Shown here: positions 7,771-16,300 of the stretch, in pieces
Position numbering within the stretch: the first letter of the stretch is position 1
Layout of the letters: every line of letters begins with the position of its first letter
From: JACPUW01 sp049115495
Lineage (GTDB): Bacteria; Bacteroidota; Bacteroidia; CAILMK01; JACPUW01
Length of the DNA: 64,000 nt
Assembly (NCBI GenBank): GCA_049115495.1
Contig: JAGDZV010000005.1
Span: 310,001 to 374,000 of the forward strand
Reading direction: 5' to 3'
Translations under genes and position numbers: made by a program
The notes under the pieces: generated by a model
Seen by the model: only the letters and a program-made list of their open reading frames with translations
Databases searched by the model: none
Told to the model about the DNA's origin: nothing

Positions 7771-10193
7771 GATTTTTGTTTTTTTGGAAAAAAGAGCGAA
7801 ACCGTAGTTCCTATATTTGGGGTGCTTTTAATGCGTATTTGTCCTTTAAGCGTGCCCATTAAAAAGTAGGCTTGGTATAAGCCAACTCCAACACCTGAAA
7901 CAAGTTTTTTGGTACTATAGAAGGGTTCAAAAACGCGCTCAAGGGTCTTTTTGTCAATGCCTTTACCTGTGTCGGCAAGTTCTAATATTACAAAGTCGCT
8001 ATCTTCCTTAATGGATACAGTTAGTATTCCGTCGATTTTAATAGATTCAAATGAGTTACATATAATGTTTTGGATTGTTGTTTTTACAGCTTTTAGGTTT
8101 GACTGAATTACTGTATTGGCTTCTATTCTATTAACAAGTGTTACACTGTTTTTAAATTTTTTTTTGTGAGCGTTGTATACGCTATCTACCAATTCTCTCA
8201 GGTTAACCGGTTCAGATCTACCATCAATGTTTATTGTATTTAGGTTGTCAATGATTTTGCGCATTCTTGTAACACCTTCTTGAATGCTTGCCACAAATGG
8301 TTTCAGCTGCTTTTCTTTATCATCTGTGTTGCTTTCAGTAATTTGTTTTATTGCTAGAGCTGAGCCCAAAACAAAGTGAAATGGATTTTTAAGTTCATGT
8401 GCCATTGTTTGAGAAAGCACACCTAGGGTTGCCAATTTTTCTTTTTCAATAAGTTGTTGTTGGGTTGAATTTAATTTGGCATTTACAGCTTCAAGGTTAT
8501 CTCTATCAAGTTCAATGATTTCTTTTTGTTTTGAAATTTCATTCTTTGCAAAGGCAATTTTGTTGCGAGATCTTACAATAATTATAGTTGAGATAATTAA
8601 TGCCATTAAAAGTGTTGCCGCTGTAATAAGAGCATTATTTTGGGTCTTTAGCCTTTTGTCTTTTTCAATTATTAGTGCTTCTTTAATTTTAATATCACTT
8701 GCATTCTCAATACTATCTTTTTTGGCTTGCATTAAAAAATTATAATAATTTTCGTTTTCGGCTAGTTGCTTGTTCAATTCAATCGTTTGTTCTTGACCTA
8801 TAGTTTCTTGCCGCATAAGATTAAATGAATCTGCTTTGCGGTAGTCGCCTTTTGCTCGGTACAGATCAACCAGGTACGCTAAGGTGGATTTTGTAACATT
8901 GGGTGATTCAATTTTTTGAGTCCTAGCCCAAGCTTCTAATATGTGTTTTTCGGCCGCATCAAGATTTGTTTTCTCAATATATGTTTCACATAATCCGTAA
9001 AGTGCGTTTATTATGCCAGTTTCGTAGTTTATTTTTTTAGCATAAACAATAGCTTTATTATAATAATAAATAGAAGAATCGTAGTCGTTATTTTTAAAGT
9101 CGCTAGACCTCAAATAAAAATATGTAGCAAGGTGCCTATATAGGTCTGTAATCCTTGAGCTTTCAGTATTTGGTTTACACGTTGTAAGGGCTTTTTGAAG
9201 ATATGGTAAGCCTTTTTCATATGATTCTTCAGTTATGTAGGCGCGACCAATAAAGCCGTATAAGCCACATAAAAATGCATTATCAAAAGGTTGTGCATAT
9301 TCCAAAGCTTTTAAATAGCTTTCTATAGCCTTTTCATTGTTGTTCAAATCAGCGTATACAAGGCCCATATTAGCATATAGCTTTGGTAAGCGATCAAATC
9401 TTTTGTCTTCTAAGTACAAAGGCAGTACAAGGTTGTAGTATTTTACGGCTTCCTCTTTTCTATTTAGTCTACGATAAATTACGGCATAAAAAAAATAGAT
9501 ATCAGATAGCATGTTTCTATTTTTATATGCGTTTGCGTATTGTTCAATTTCCTTTAAAGTGGCAAGGGCATGATATGTTTGGTGGTTCGAATATTGCAAA
9601 CTGGCGTAGGAATATTTCGTAATATTATAGTCTTGTATTTTGTCTATTTCAAGGGCCAGTTGCATTGCCTCTTTATATAATATTTCGGCTGTATCAAGTT
9701 TCCCCTTTAGTTTTTGAATGTACGCTAAATTAGATAGACCTTTAACCATAAATAGCGTATCAGTAATTTCTTCAGCCGTTTTTAGTAGCTTATTGGCGAA
9801 AATATTCATGCTGTCTATTACTCCTTTTTGATAGTACAGCTCAGACATATAGTACAGGCTATTGAGTAATATTGAGTCTACAAGAATTTTTTGCTGCAAT
9901 ATATTCTTTAGTAGATGCTCTGATGAGTCTACATGGTTAGCATGAAAGTAGGCTATGGCTGTTTCATATTGCCAAGAGTTAAAGTCTTTATTTTCACTGA
10001 ATTTATCAAAACACTTATTTAGCTTTCGTGCGGTGTAAATTGCTGAGTCGTTTTTCGAATCGTTTTGTTCTGTTAGTTGGATGTATAGATCTTCGCAATC
10101 ACCTTGAGTTTGTGCCCAAACATCAGTTTTAAATATTAGCATCATGATGAGTACGAATACAAACTTTTTTGGTGATTGATTTAGGGCTAACAT
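7767..10193 (-). CDS. TPR-containing membrane sensor histidine kinase
   Basis: 808 residues when started at the ATG at 10193, which places a signal peptide (KKFVFVLIMMLIF...VWAQ) at the N-terminus; a longer frame begins with TTG at 10244. About residues 60-480 are tetratricopeptide-like helical repeats (AIESYLKALEYAQ, SSIYYYNKAIVYAKK) expected in the periplasm. A transmembrane helix lies near 540-560, followed by a coiled coil, a HisKA domain with the phosphoacceptor His near residue 598 (MAHELKNPFHFVLG) and a HATPase_c domain with N, G1 (DTGKGID) and G2 (GVGVGLYQAY) boxes. The receiver gene overlaps its end by four bases. The stimulus is unknown. Confidence 0.9.
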   Translation of the reverse strand: MLALNQSPKKFVFVLIMMLIFKTDVWAQTQGDCEDLYIQLTEQNDSKNDSAIYTARKLNKCFDKFSENKDFNSWQYETAIAYFHANHVDSSEHLLKNILQQKILVDSILLNSLYYMSELYYQKGVIDSMNIFANKLLKTAEEITDTLFMVKGLSNLAYIQKLKGKLDTAEILYKEAMQLALEIDKIQDYNITKYSYASLQYSNHQTYHALATLKEIEQYANAYKNRNMLSDIYFFYAVIYRRLNRKEEAVKYYNLVLPLYLEDKRFDRLPKLYANMGLVYADLNNNEKAIESYLKALEYAQPFDNAFLCGLYGFIGRAYITEESYEKGLPYLQKALTTCKPNTESSRITDLYRHLATYFYLRSSDFKNNDYDSSIYYYNKAIVYAKKINYETGIINALYGLCETYIEKTNLDAAEKHILEAWARTQKIESPNVTKSTLAYLVDLYRAKGDYRKADSFNLMRQETIGQEQTIELNKQLAENENYYNFLMQAKKDSIENASDIKIKEALIIEKDKRLKTQNNALITAATLLMALIISTIIIVRSRNKIAFAKNEISKQKEIIELDRDNLEAVNAKLNSTQQQLIEKEKLATLGVLSQTMAHELKNPFHFVLGSALAIKQITESNTDDKEKQLKPFVASIQEGVTRMRKIIDNLNTINIDGRSEPVNLRELVDSVYNAHKKKFKNSVTLVNRIEANTVIQSNLKAVKTTIQNIICNSFESIKIDGILTVSIKEDSDFVILELADTGKGIDKKTLERVFEPFYSTKKLVSGVGVGLYQAYFLMGTLKGQIRIKSTPNIGTTVSLFFPKKQKS

Positions 10194-10242
10194 CTTTAAA
10201 AAACCGTTGAAGGTAAAGGACTTACTAAATTTTGTTTTATAC

Positions 10243-10258
10243 AATGACTTTGGTCATT
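10243..10258. promoter_or_regulatory. Palindrome upstream of the sensor kinase and the ars operon
   Basis: AATGAC-TTTG-GTCATT, six-base arms with a four-base centre, located in the divergent region between the kinase gene (start 10193, minus) and arsR (start 10354, plus). The core ATGACTTTGGTCAT is matched, with one base changed, by the larger palindrome at 13308-13335 on the other side of the ars operon. It could be a binding site for a dimeric regulator; which one is unknown. Confidence 0.4.
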
Positions 10259-10323
10259 AAGCCATTAAGATTCGCGGAATTGTAGAGCGAATATTATTTG
10301 AAATTGGATTATCTATCTCTATT

Positions 10324-10339
10324 ATCGTAATATTGCAAT
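10324..10339. promoter_or_regulatory. Candidate ArsR operator
   Basis: The imperfect palindrome ATCGTAATATTGCAAT (12 of 16 positions symmetric) lies 15 bases before the arsR start codon, where an autoregulatory ArsR/SmtB site would be expected. The half-site ATCGTAAT occurs again just before the next gene (10714-10721). A possible -10-type element, TATTATTTG near 10289-10297, has one base too many against the consensus. Confidence 0.35.
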
Positions 10340-10353
10340 GTAACAATTTAAGA

Positions 10354-10689
10354 ATGGGAATTACAAAGACCAACCTTTTCTCTGAAGCTCAAAACGAATT
10401 GGCGGTTTATGCAAAGGCGCTAGCACACCCCGCGCGAATAGCTATTTTAGAACATTTGCTAAAAGCAAACGCATGTATTAATGGCGATTTGGTTGAAGAA
10501 CTAGGCCTTGCTCAAGCCACTATTAGTCAGCATTTAAGAGAGCTTAGAGAAGTTGGCATTATTCAAGGAAGCATTGAAGGAACAAGGGTGAGCTACTGTA
10601 TAAACTCCAATAAATGGAACGAAATACAGCAAACCTTTTCTCAACTTTTTGGAAAGTATATAAATACAAAAGGTCTTGATTGTTGCTAA
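10354..10689 (+). CDS. arsR: ArsR/SmtB-family arsenic-responsive repressor
   Basis: 111 residues from the ATG at 10354 (a TTG seven codons earlier is less likely). Winged helix-turn-helix of the ArsR family: LAVYAKALAHPARIAILEHL is the typical first helices and LAQATISQHLRELREVGII the recognition helix, followed by the wing (GTRVSYCI). The classical metal-binding CxCxxL site in helix 3 is absent: only one Cys (NACING) is at that position. Instead the protein ends in DCC, so arsenite sensing may use a C-terminal Cys pair, as known for some other ArsR proteins. First gene of the ars operon, so it probably represses the whole unit. Confidence 0.88.
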   Translation: MGITKTNLFSEAQNELAVYAKALAHPARIAILEHLLKANACINGDLVEELGLAQATISQHLRELREVGIIQGSIEGTRVSYCINSNKWNEIQQTFSQLFGKYINTKGLDCC

Positions 10690-10719
10690 AAGAGAGTTAA
10701 CCTTATAATATTAATCGTA

Positions 10720-11190
10720 ATGAAACTACAAGAAGTTAAGAAGGCCTTAGAGTCTGTTGAAAAAGTAATTTTCAAATTACCAAATGGCAAGTTGGTTCCA
10801 CGTCATTTTCATGTTACAGAAGTGGGTTCAATCAACAAGAATTTTATTGACTGCGGGGGAACACTGAGAAGTGAAAGCAAAGTTAGTTTTCAGTTATGGA
10901 CATCAATTGACATACACCACAGGCTTAATGCCAAAAAACTAAACGCCATTATTGACCTTAGTATAGAGAAACTAGGCCTAGCTAATGATGAAATTGAGGT
11001 GGAGTATCAAGGCGAAACTATCGGGAAATACGGACTAGACTTTGACGGTAAATATTTTTTACTAACCCAAAAGCAAACCGATTGCTTGGCAAAAGATAAT
11101 TGCGGAATTCCGGTTGAAAAGGCTAAGGTTGCTTTGAGTCAGTTGGCAGAAAAGGCCGATTGCTGTACTCCAGGATCGGGCTGTTGTTAA
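10720..11190 (+). CDS. DUF6428-like protein with a Cys-rich tail, ars operon
   Basis: 156 residues. The body (LPNGKLVPRHFHVTEVG, FQLWTSIDIHHRL) matches what I recall as the DUF6428 family, commonly found in Bacteroidota ars operons; I have not verified the family by search. The C-terminus holds seven cysteines (DCLAKDNCG and DCCTPGSGCC), a layout suited to binding thiophilic metalloids such as arsenite. It lies 30 bases after arsR and 17 bases before the next gene, so it is in the same transcript. A role as arsenite chaperone or delivery protein is an inference only. Confidence 0.75.
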   Translation: MKLQEVKKALESVEKVIFKLPNGKLVPRHFHVTEVGSINKNFIDCGGTLRSESKVSFQLWTSIDIHHRLNAKKLNAIIDLSIEKLGLANDEIEVEYQGETIGKYGLDFDGKYFLLTQKQTDCLAKDNCGIPVEKAKVALSQLAEKADCCTPGSGCC

Positions 11191-11207
11191 TTTCTAGAAA
11201 GGATAAG

Positions 11208-11819
11208 ATGATATCAAACAACATTAGAAAAAAGCTAGTAGCATTAGAATCAGAAGAGATAGATGACTCAAGAAAGCAGTTGCTTGAGCCGCTCGCCCAG
11301 TATATAAGTCAAAAATTGAAAGATGGAGAAGTACCAAAGCTCAATTTTATTTGTACCCATAACTCTCGCAGAAGCCAATTGGCCCAGGTAATGGCGCAAA
11401 TTGCGGCTTTGCATTTTGGAATAGAGATAAAGTGTTACAGCGGCGGAACAGAGGCTACTGCTTTTAATCATAATGCAATTGCTGCTATTAGCAATTTTGG
11501 GTTTTATATTGAAAAGAGCGAAGGAGATAACCCAATGGTATTAGTGCATTACAATGAACAAAACCCTATTAAGTGTTTCAGCAAGGTTTATAATAGTAAT
11601 GCCAATCCACAAAGTGATTTTGCTGCCGTAATGACATGTTCAGATGCCGATGAAAATTGCCCGGTAGTAAATGGCGCTGATGCTCGATTTTCTCTAAAAT
11701 ATAATGATCCAAAAGCTTCTGATGGCACGGGTAATGAAACCCACGTATATGGCGAGCGATTAAATCAAATTGCCACCGAAATGCTTTTCTTGTTCCAGAA
11801 AATAAATTTTGAATTTTAG
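11208..11819 (+). CDS. arsC: Arsenate reductase of the low-molecular-weight phosphatase fold
   Basis: 203 residues from the ATG at 11208. After an N-terminal helical extension of about 40 residues comes the phosphatase P-loop CTHNSRRSQ (Cys-x5-Arg) and, later, MTCSDADENCP. The latter spaces two Cys six residues apart exactly as in the thioredoxin-coupled arsenate reductase family (three-Cys relay typified by the plasmid pI258 enzyme). The expected role is reduction of arsenate to arsenite for export by the downstream Acr3 permease. Product name is firm at family level; the reductant (thioredoxin) is known for the family, not shown here. Its stop codon lies within the left inverted repeat flanking the next gene. 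Confidence 0.85.
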   Translation: MISNNIRKKLVALESEEIDDSRKQLLEPLAQYISQKLKDGEVPKLNFICTHNSRRSQLAQVMAQIAALHFGIEIKCYSGGTEATAFNHNAIAAISNFGFYIEKSEGDNPMVLVHYNEQNPIKCFSKVYNSNANPQSDFAAVMTCSDADENCPVVNGADARFSLKYNDPKASDGTGNETHVYGERLNQIATEMLFLFQKINFEF

Positions 11820-11836
11820 ATTTTACATTTTGAATT
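11813..11836 (+). repeat. Left imperfect inverted repeat flanking the four-helix-bundle gene
   Basis: ATTTTAGATTTTACATTTTG followed by AATT. Its reverse complement matches 12229-12252 at about 19 of 23 positions. It overlaps the last codon and stop of arsC. Positions 11809-11825 (TTGAATTTTAGATTTTA) recur exactly at 60373-60389. Confidence 0.5.
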
Positions 11837-11861
11837 GAAAGAGTAAGATAAATTGGATATC

Positions 11862-12215
11862 ATGAAGGAGAATTTGATTCAAAACAAATCATTTGATTTT
11901 GCTTTATTGATAATTGAAGTGTATAAAAAAATGACTAATCAAAATGAATTTGTTCTGTCTAAGCAATTATTAAAAAGCGGCACTTCCATTGGTGCAAATG
12001 TTGAAGAAGCAATAGCGGGTTTTTCAAAAAAGGATTTCACAGCTAAAATGTCAATTTCATCTAAGGAAGCAAGAGAGACACGTTATTGGTTAAGGCTCAT
12101 TGAAAAAAGTCAACTTGTAAAAATTGACGTATCTCATGAGTTAAAAGAAATTGAAGGAATTATAAATATCTTGACGAAAATTGTGAAAACAAGCATGATA
12201 AGCAATCAAAAATAA
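11862..12215 (+). CDS. Four-helix-bundle protein (23S rRNA intervening-sequence protein family)
   Basis: 117 residues from the ATG at 11862. The sequence is typical of the S23/IVP four-helix-bundle family: FDFALLIIEVYKKM, then LLKSGTSIGANVEEAIAGFS, then SKEARETRYWLRLIEKS. These small proteins occur as solitary genes scattered through Bacteroidota genomes and inside rRNA intervening sequences; their function is unknown. Here it sits between arsC and acr3, two genes that are usually adjacent, and imperfect inverted repeats lie on both sides. This suggests that it inserted into a pre-existing ars operon. No arsenic-related residue is apparent in it. Confidence 0.88.
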   Translation: MKENLIQNKSFDFALLIIEVYKKMTNQNEFVLSKQLLKSGTSIGANVEEAIAGFSKKDFTAKMSISSKEARETRYWLRLIEKSQLVKIDVSHELKEIEGIINILTKIVKTSMISNQK

Positions 12216-12228
12216 TTCAACATATAAC

Positions 12229-12252
12229 ATTCAAAATTTAAAACTTAGAAAT
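12229..12252 (+). repeat. Right imperfect inverted repeat flanking the four-helix-bundle gene
   Basis: ATTCAAAATTTAAAACTTAG followed by AAAT. It pairs with the left repeat at 11813-11836 in opposite orientation. It ends at the first base of the acr3 start codon, so an insertion here would have replaced the native upstream context of acr3. Confidence 0.5.
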
Positions 12253-13277
12253 TGAAGAAGCTTTCATTCTTAGACCGAAACCTAACCCTTTGGATATTTT
12301 TGGCCATGGCCGTTGGTGTAGCCCTGGGTTATTTTTTTCCTAATATTTCTGATGTTATTAATTCAATGAGTTCTGGCTCTACCAATGTACCCATTGCCAT
12401 CGGATTAATCTTAATGATGTACCCACCCCTTGCCAAGGTAGATTACAAACTACTGCCTAAGGTTTTTAGCAACGTAAAAGTGCTCTCAATTTCATTGGTG
12501 CTAAATTGGGTTATAGGTCCGGTACTCATGTTTGTATTGGCATTATTATTTTTACAAGATTACCCAGAGTACATGGTTGGGTTAATTTTAATTGGTTTGG
12601 CGCGTTGTATTGCCATGGTATTGGTGTGGAACGATCTTGCCGATGGAAGCCCCGAATATGGAGCAGGATTAGTAGCACTTAATAGTATTTTCCAAGTATT
12701 TGCTTATAGTTTTTATGCATGGTTGTTTATAACAAAATTGCCACCCATTTTTGGATTTGATGGCGCAGTAGTTGATATTTCAATAGCCACCATTGCCGAG
12801 AGTGTTGCCATATATTTAGGTATTCCTTTTTTAATGGGTTTATTGAGTAGACTAGTTTTGGTTAAGCAAAAAGGCGAGCAGTGGTACAAGGAAAAATTTA
12901 TTCCCAGAATATCGCCTTTAACTTTAGTTGCCCTATTATTTACCATTTTAGTTATGTTCTCGCTCAAAGGAGAGTTAATAGTAGAAATTCCTTTTGATGT
13001 GGTTAGAATAGCCATTCCATTGCTAATCTATTTCATTTTAATGTTTGGTTTAGGCTTTGCCCTTAGCAAGGTAATGGGTACTACTTATGATAAAAATGCA
13101 TCAATAGCCTTTACCGCTGCAGGCAATAATTTCGAATTGGCCATTGCCGTTGCCATTGCCGTTTTTGGTTTAAATTCAGGGCAGGCTTTTGCAGGTGTTA
13201 TTGGTCCTTTGGTTGAAGTGCCTGCTTTAATTCTCTTAGTTAGGGTAGCTTTTTGGTTGAAGAAAAAGTACTACTAG
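12252..13277 (+). CDS. acr3: Arsenite efflux permease of the ACR3 family
   Basis: 341 residues with about ten transmembrane helices. The sequence begins KKLSFLDRNLTLWIF, the usual ACR3 N-terminus, and contains GLARCIAMVLVWN with the conserved membrane Cys (near residue 118) and AAGNNFELAIAVAIAVFG with the conserved Glu, both needed for arsenite transport in this family. The protein exports As(III) across the inner membrane using the proton gradient. The start codon is TTG at 12252 with no in-frame ATG nearby; it lies directly at the end of the right inverted repeat, so the present start may be a consequence of the insertion upstream. Last gene of the ars operon. Confidence 0.92.
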   Translation: MKKLSFLDRNLTLWIFLAMAVGVALGYFFPNISDVINSMSSGSTNVPIAIGLILMMYPPLAKVDYKLLPKVFSNVKVLSISLVLNWVIGPVLMFVLALLFLQDYPEYMVGLILIGLARCIAMVLVWNDLADGSPEYGAGLVALNSIFQVFAYSFYAWLFITKLPPIFGFDGAVVDISIATIAESVAIYLGIPFLMGLLSRLVLVKQKGEQWYKEKFIPRISPLTLVALLFTILVMFSLKGELIVEIPFDVVRIAIPLLIYFILMFGLGFALSKVMGTTYDKNASIAFTAAGNNFELAIAVAIAVFGLNSGQAFAGVIGPLVEVPALILLVRVAFWLKKKYY

Positions 13278-13307
13278 CTGCTTAGAAAATGCATAAAATA
13301 AATCAAA

Positions 13308-13335
13308 CCTAAAGATGACCTTGGTCATCTTTAGG
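13308..13335. promoter_or_regulatory. Perfect 13-bp palindrome at the end of the ars operon
   Basis: CCTAAAGATGACC-TT-GGTCATCTTTAGG: perfect arms of 13 bases around two T. It lies 30 bases after acr3 and immediately before the multi-PAS gene. It is not followed by a T-run on the plus strand, so an operator (or a weak terminator) is as likely as an intrinsic terminator. Its core ATGACCTTGGTCAT differs from the palindrome at 10243-10258 in one base. Confidence 0.5.
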
Positions 13336-13381
13336 AGCCTTGAAACCAGATAGTTTCGTATACGCCCTAAATGAGGCCATT

Positions 13382-16300
13382 ATGGAACAATTAAAAATCA
13401 ATGATATTGCGGTAGATGGGCTGTCCGTTGATTCTTTAGGGTTGTTTTTTTCAAAAATAGAAGGCCACAAAAGTTTATTCAGGTTAATAAACAGCAGTAC
13501 TGGAGAAGTTTATTGTTGTGCATATAATCAAGAGTTTTCACAAATTGATCTCGGCAATTTTAATTCAGCAAAAGCGTTTAGAATTGTTTTTACAAAGACT
13601 AAGCAAGCACTAAAAGGTAAAGAAGGACAACTAGAAATTTCTTTAAGTGAGCTTAATAATGGGCTGCTTCCAGAATTGTTGCTCGCAAAAATTAAACTGC
13701 ATCAGCAAAGTGGAGTAAAAGAGACTTACAGAACCATTGAGGCGCATGAAAACAAGAGGGCTCAAATACTTTCAAAGCTTTTTTCATTTTCGTTTTCTAG
13801 CGAGCAAGATTTGCTTGACCATGCTCTAAATCAATCAATTGAGCTTTTAGGCAGCGAGTTTGGCTACATTTATAAATACGATGAGAAAACAGAGCTTTTT
13901 ACCCTAAACTCATGGAGTAAAGAAGTAATGCCCGAATGTGCCGTGGCCGATCCAAAAACCTGCTATGAGCTTGACAAAACTGGATTTTGGGGAGAGGCTG
14001 TGAGGCAAAGAAAAGCGTTGATTTTAAATGATTTTGAAGCGCACAATAAGCTAAAGAAAGGATACCCCGAAGGTCATGTACCCCTAAAGCGCTTCATGAC
14101 AACCCCAATTTATAGAGATAATAAAATTGTAGCCGTAATAGGGGCGGCCAATAAAGTTGAGCCCTATACCGAGAAGGATGTTGAAGACTTACAGATCTTA
14201 ATGAATGCGGTTTGGAGCCTAACACAACTTTCTGAGTCGCAAAGCGAAATTTCTAAGCTAAGTAAAGCTGTTGAAGCTACTGACGCTTCAGTGGTGATTA
14301 CTGATGCCAATGGAAATATTGAATATGCCAATTCTTATTTCTACTCAAATACAGGTTATACGCCAGATGAAGCCATAGGAGCCAACCCAAGAGTGCTGAA
14401 ATCGGGTTTTCATGACCGTACTTTTTATAAAAACTTGTGGGACACTATAAAATCAGGGCATACTTGGAAAGGGCAACTTCTTAATAGAAAAAAAGACGGC
14501 TCCTTATATTGGGAAAATGTGGTAATAAACCCAGTAAGAAATCTAAATGGCATTATTACCAACTTTGTCGCGATAAAAACCGACATAACCAAACTAAAGG
14601 AAACAGAAGAATCGGTTAAAGAACATGATAAAAGGCTTGATTTTGCATCAAAACTTGCAAAAGTTCATCCTTTTGAGATTGACGTAGAAAAAGGCATTAT
14701 TTATTTTTTTAGCGATTTCTATAAAATAATAGAAAATGATAGATTCAAAGAATCTATTACACCCAAGGAGCTTGAAGAACTTGTACATCCAGATGATAAA
14801 GAGTGGATGGTTAAGGACTTAATGAATGCAATGTCCAATGGAAGTTCTTTAGTGCAGAAATATCGGTTTTTAATTAATGGAAAAATAAAATGGGTTACTG
14901 TAGCCGGCGAGGCTTTTACAAATCACATAGGAGAATGCGATAGAATTGTTGGTGTTTTTAGAGATATAACAAAAGATGAATTTCAAAAGCGCGAATTATT
15001 TGAAAAGAGCTCAGTAATTGACTCAGGTCTTTCGGTAGCAAAGGCATATCCATGGAGCTATGATATTAAACGCAAAAAATTCAATTTCCATAAGAACTCA
15101 AATGATTTTTTTAGAGAAGAACTGCCAAAAGAGTTTGATAAAGAGTATTTGTATAGAAAGTTTCATCTTATGGATCGGCAATACGTTGTTGATACCTTTG
15201 AGAATAGTTTTTCTGAAGATGGATTTGAACTTGAGCACCGGTTTTTAATTGAAGATAATGTAAGGTGGGTAAGGGTAAAAGGGGCTACACAGAGCGAAAA
15301 GGGAGTGCCCATAAGGTCAGTTGGTGTAATGCAAGACATTACAAAAGAAAAACTTGCCGAAATTGAATTGGCTGACTCAGAAAATTTTAAATCTACCGTA
15401 ATTTCAAGCCTTGGCGAAGGCCTTGTGGTACAAAATGAAAGTGATCAAATTTTGCTTTCAAATAAGCAGGCTGCTGAAATTTTGGGCTTAACTGAAGACC
15501 AGCTATTGGGCAAATCTTCATTTGATCCTTTGTGGAAAGCCATGGATGAAAATGAAAATGAACTTGCAGGAAACCAGCACCCTTCAGTATTGGCAAGAAC
15601 CACTGGCCAGCCGATCAAGGATTTTGTAATGAATGTTCAAACCGGTACGGGTGAGAGAAAGTATATAAAAATAAACTCAATTCCGCTGTATAAAAATAGT
15701 GGTGATGTAGGGCAAACGGTTACCACTTTTACTGATATAACAAGAGAAAAAGTTAGCGAGAAAGAATTACTTGAAACTAATAGGCGGTTAGATTTTGCAC
15801 TTGAAGGTACAAAGGCCGCCATGTGGGACCTCGATGTGAGCACAGGATTGGTAAGCATAGATGAACGATGGGCAACTATGCTTGGCTATACAAAAAATGA
15901 AGTGCAGCCGGTTTCATTAGATACCTTTAGTTCGTTTATTCATCCTGACGACCTTCAAAAAAGTATAGTGGCTTTTCAAAGTTTTGTAGAAGGCACATCA
16001 GAGTCATATAATATAATTCTTAGGCTTAGAACAAAGTTGGATACATACCTATGGGTTTGGTCTCAGGGTATTGCTATAAAAAAAGATAAGAAGGGTAGGG
16101 TACTAAGAATGATTGGTACCAACCAAAACATTGATAAACTTAGGAAAGGTGAAATTGCGCTCAGAGAAAGTGAAGCAAAGTATAAAGCGCTTACTGAAAA
16201 ACTTAATGAAATAATATGGAGAGCTGACGAAAATGGAGCCATAACATTTGTTAATGATTATGGTTTATACCGTTTTGGCTTATCATTAGAACAATTGGCT

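Noticed and set aside
10354..13277. The whole ars operon as a recently transferred island
   Set aside because: No integrase, transposase or tRNA attachment site is nearby and base composition looks like the surroundings; only the four-helix-bundle insert has flanking repeats.
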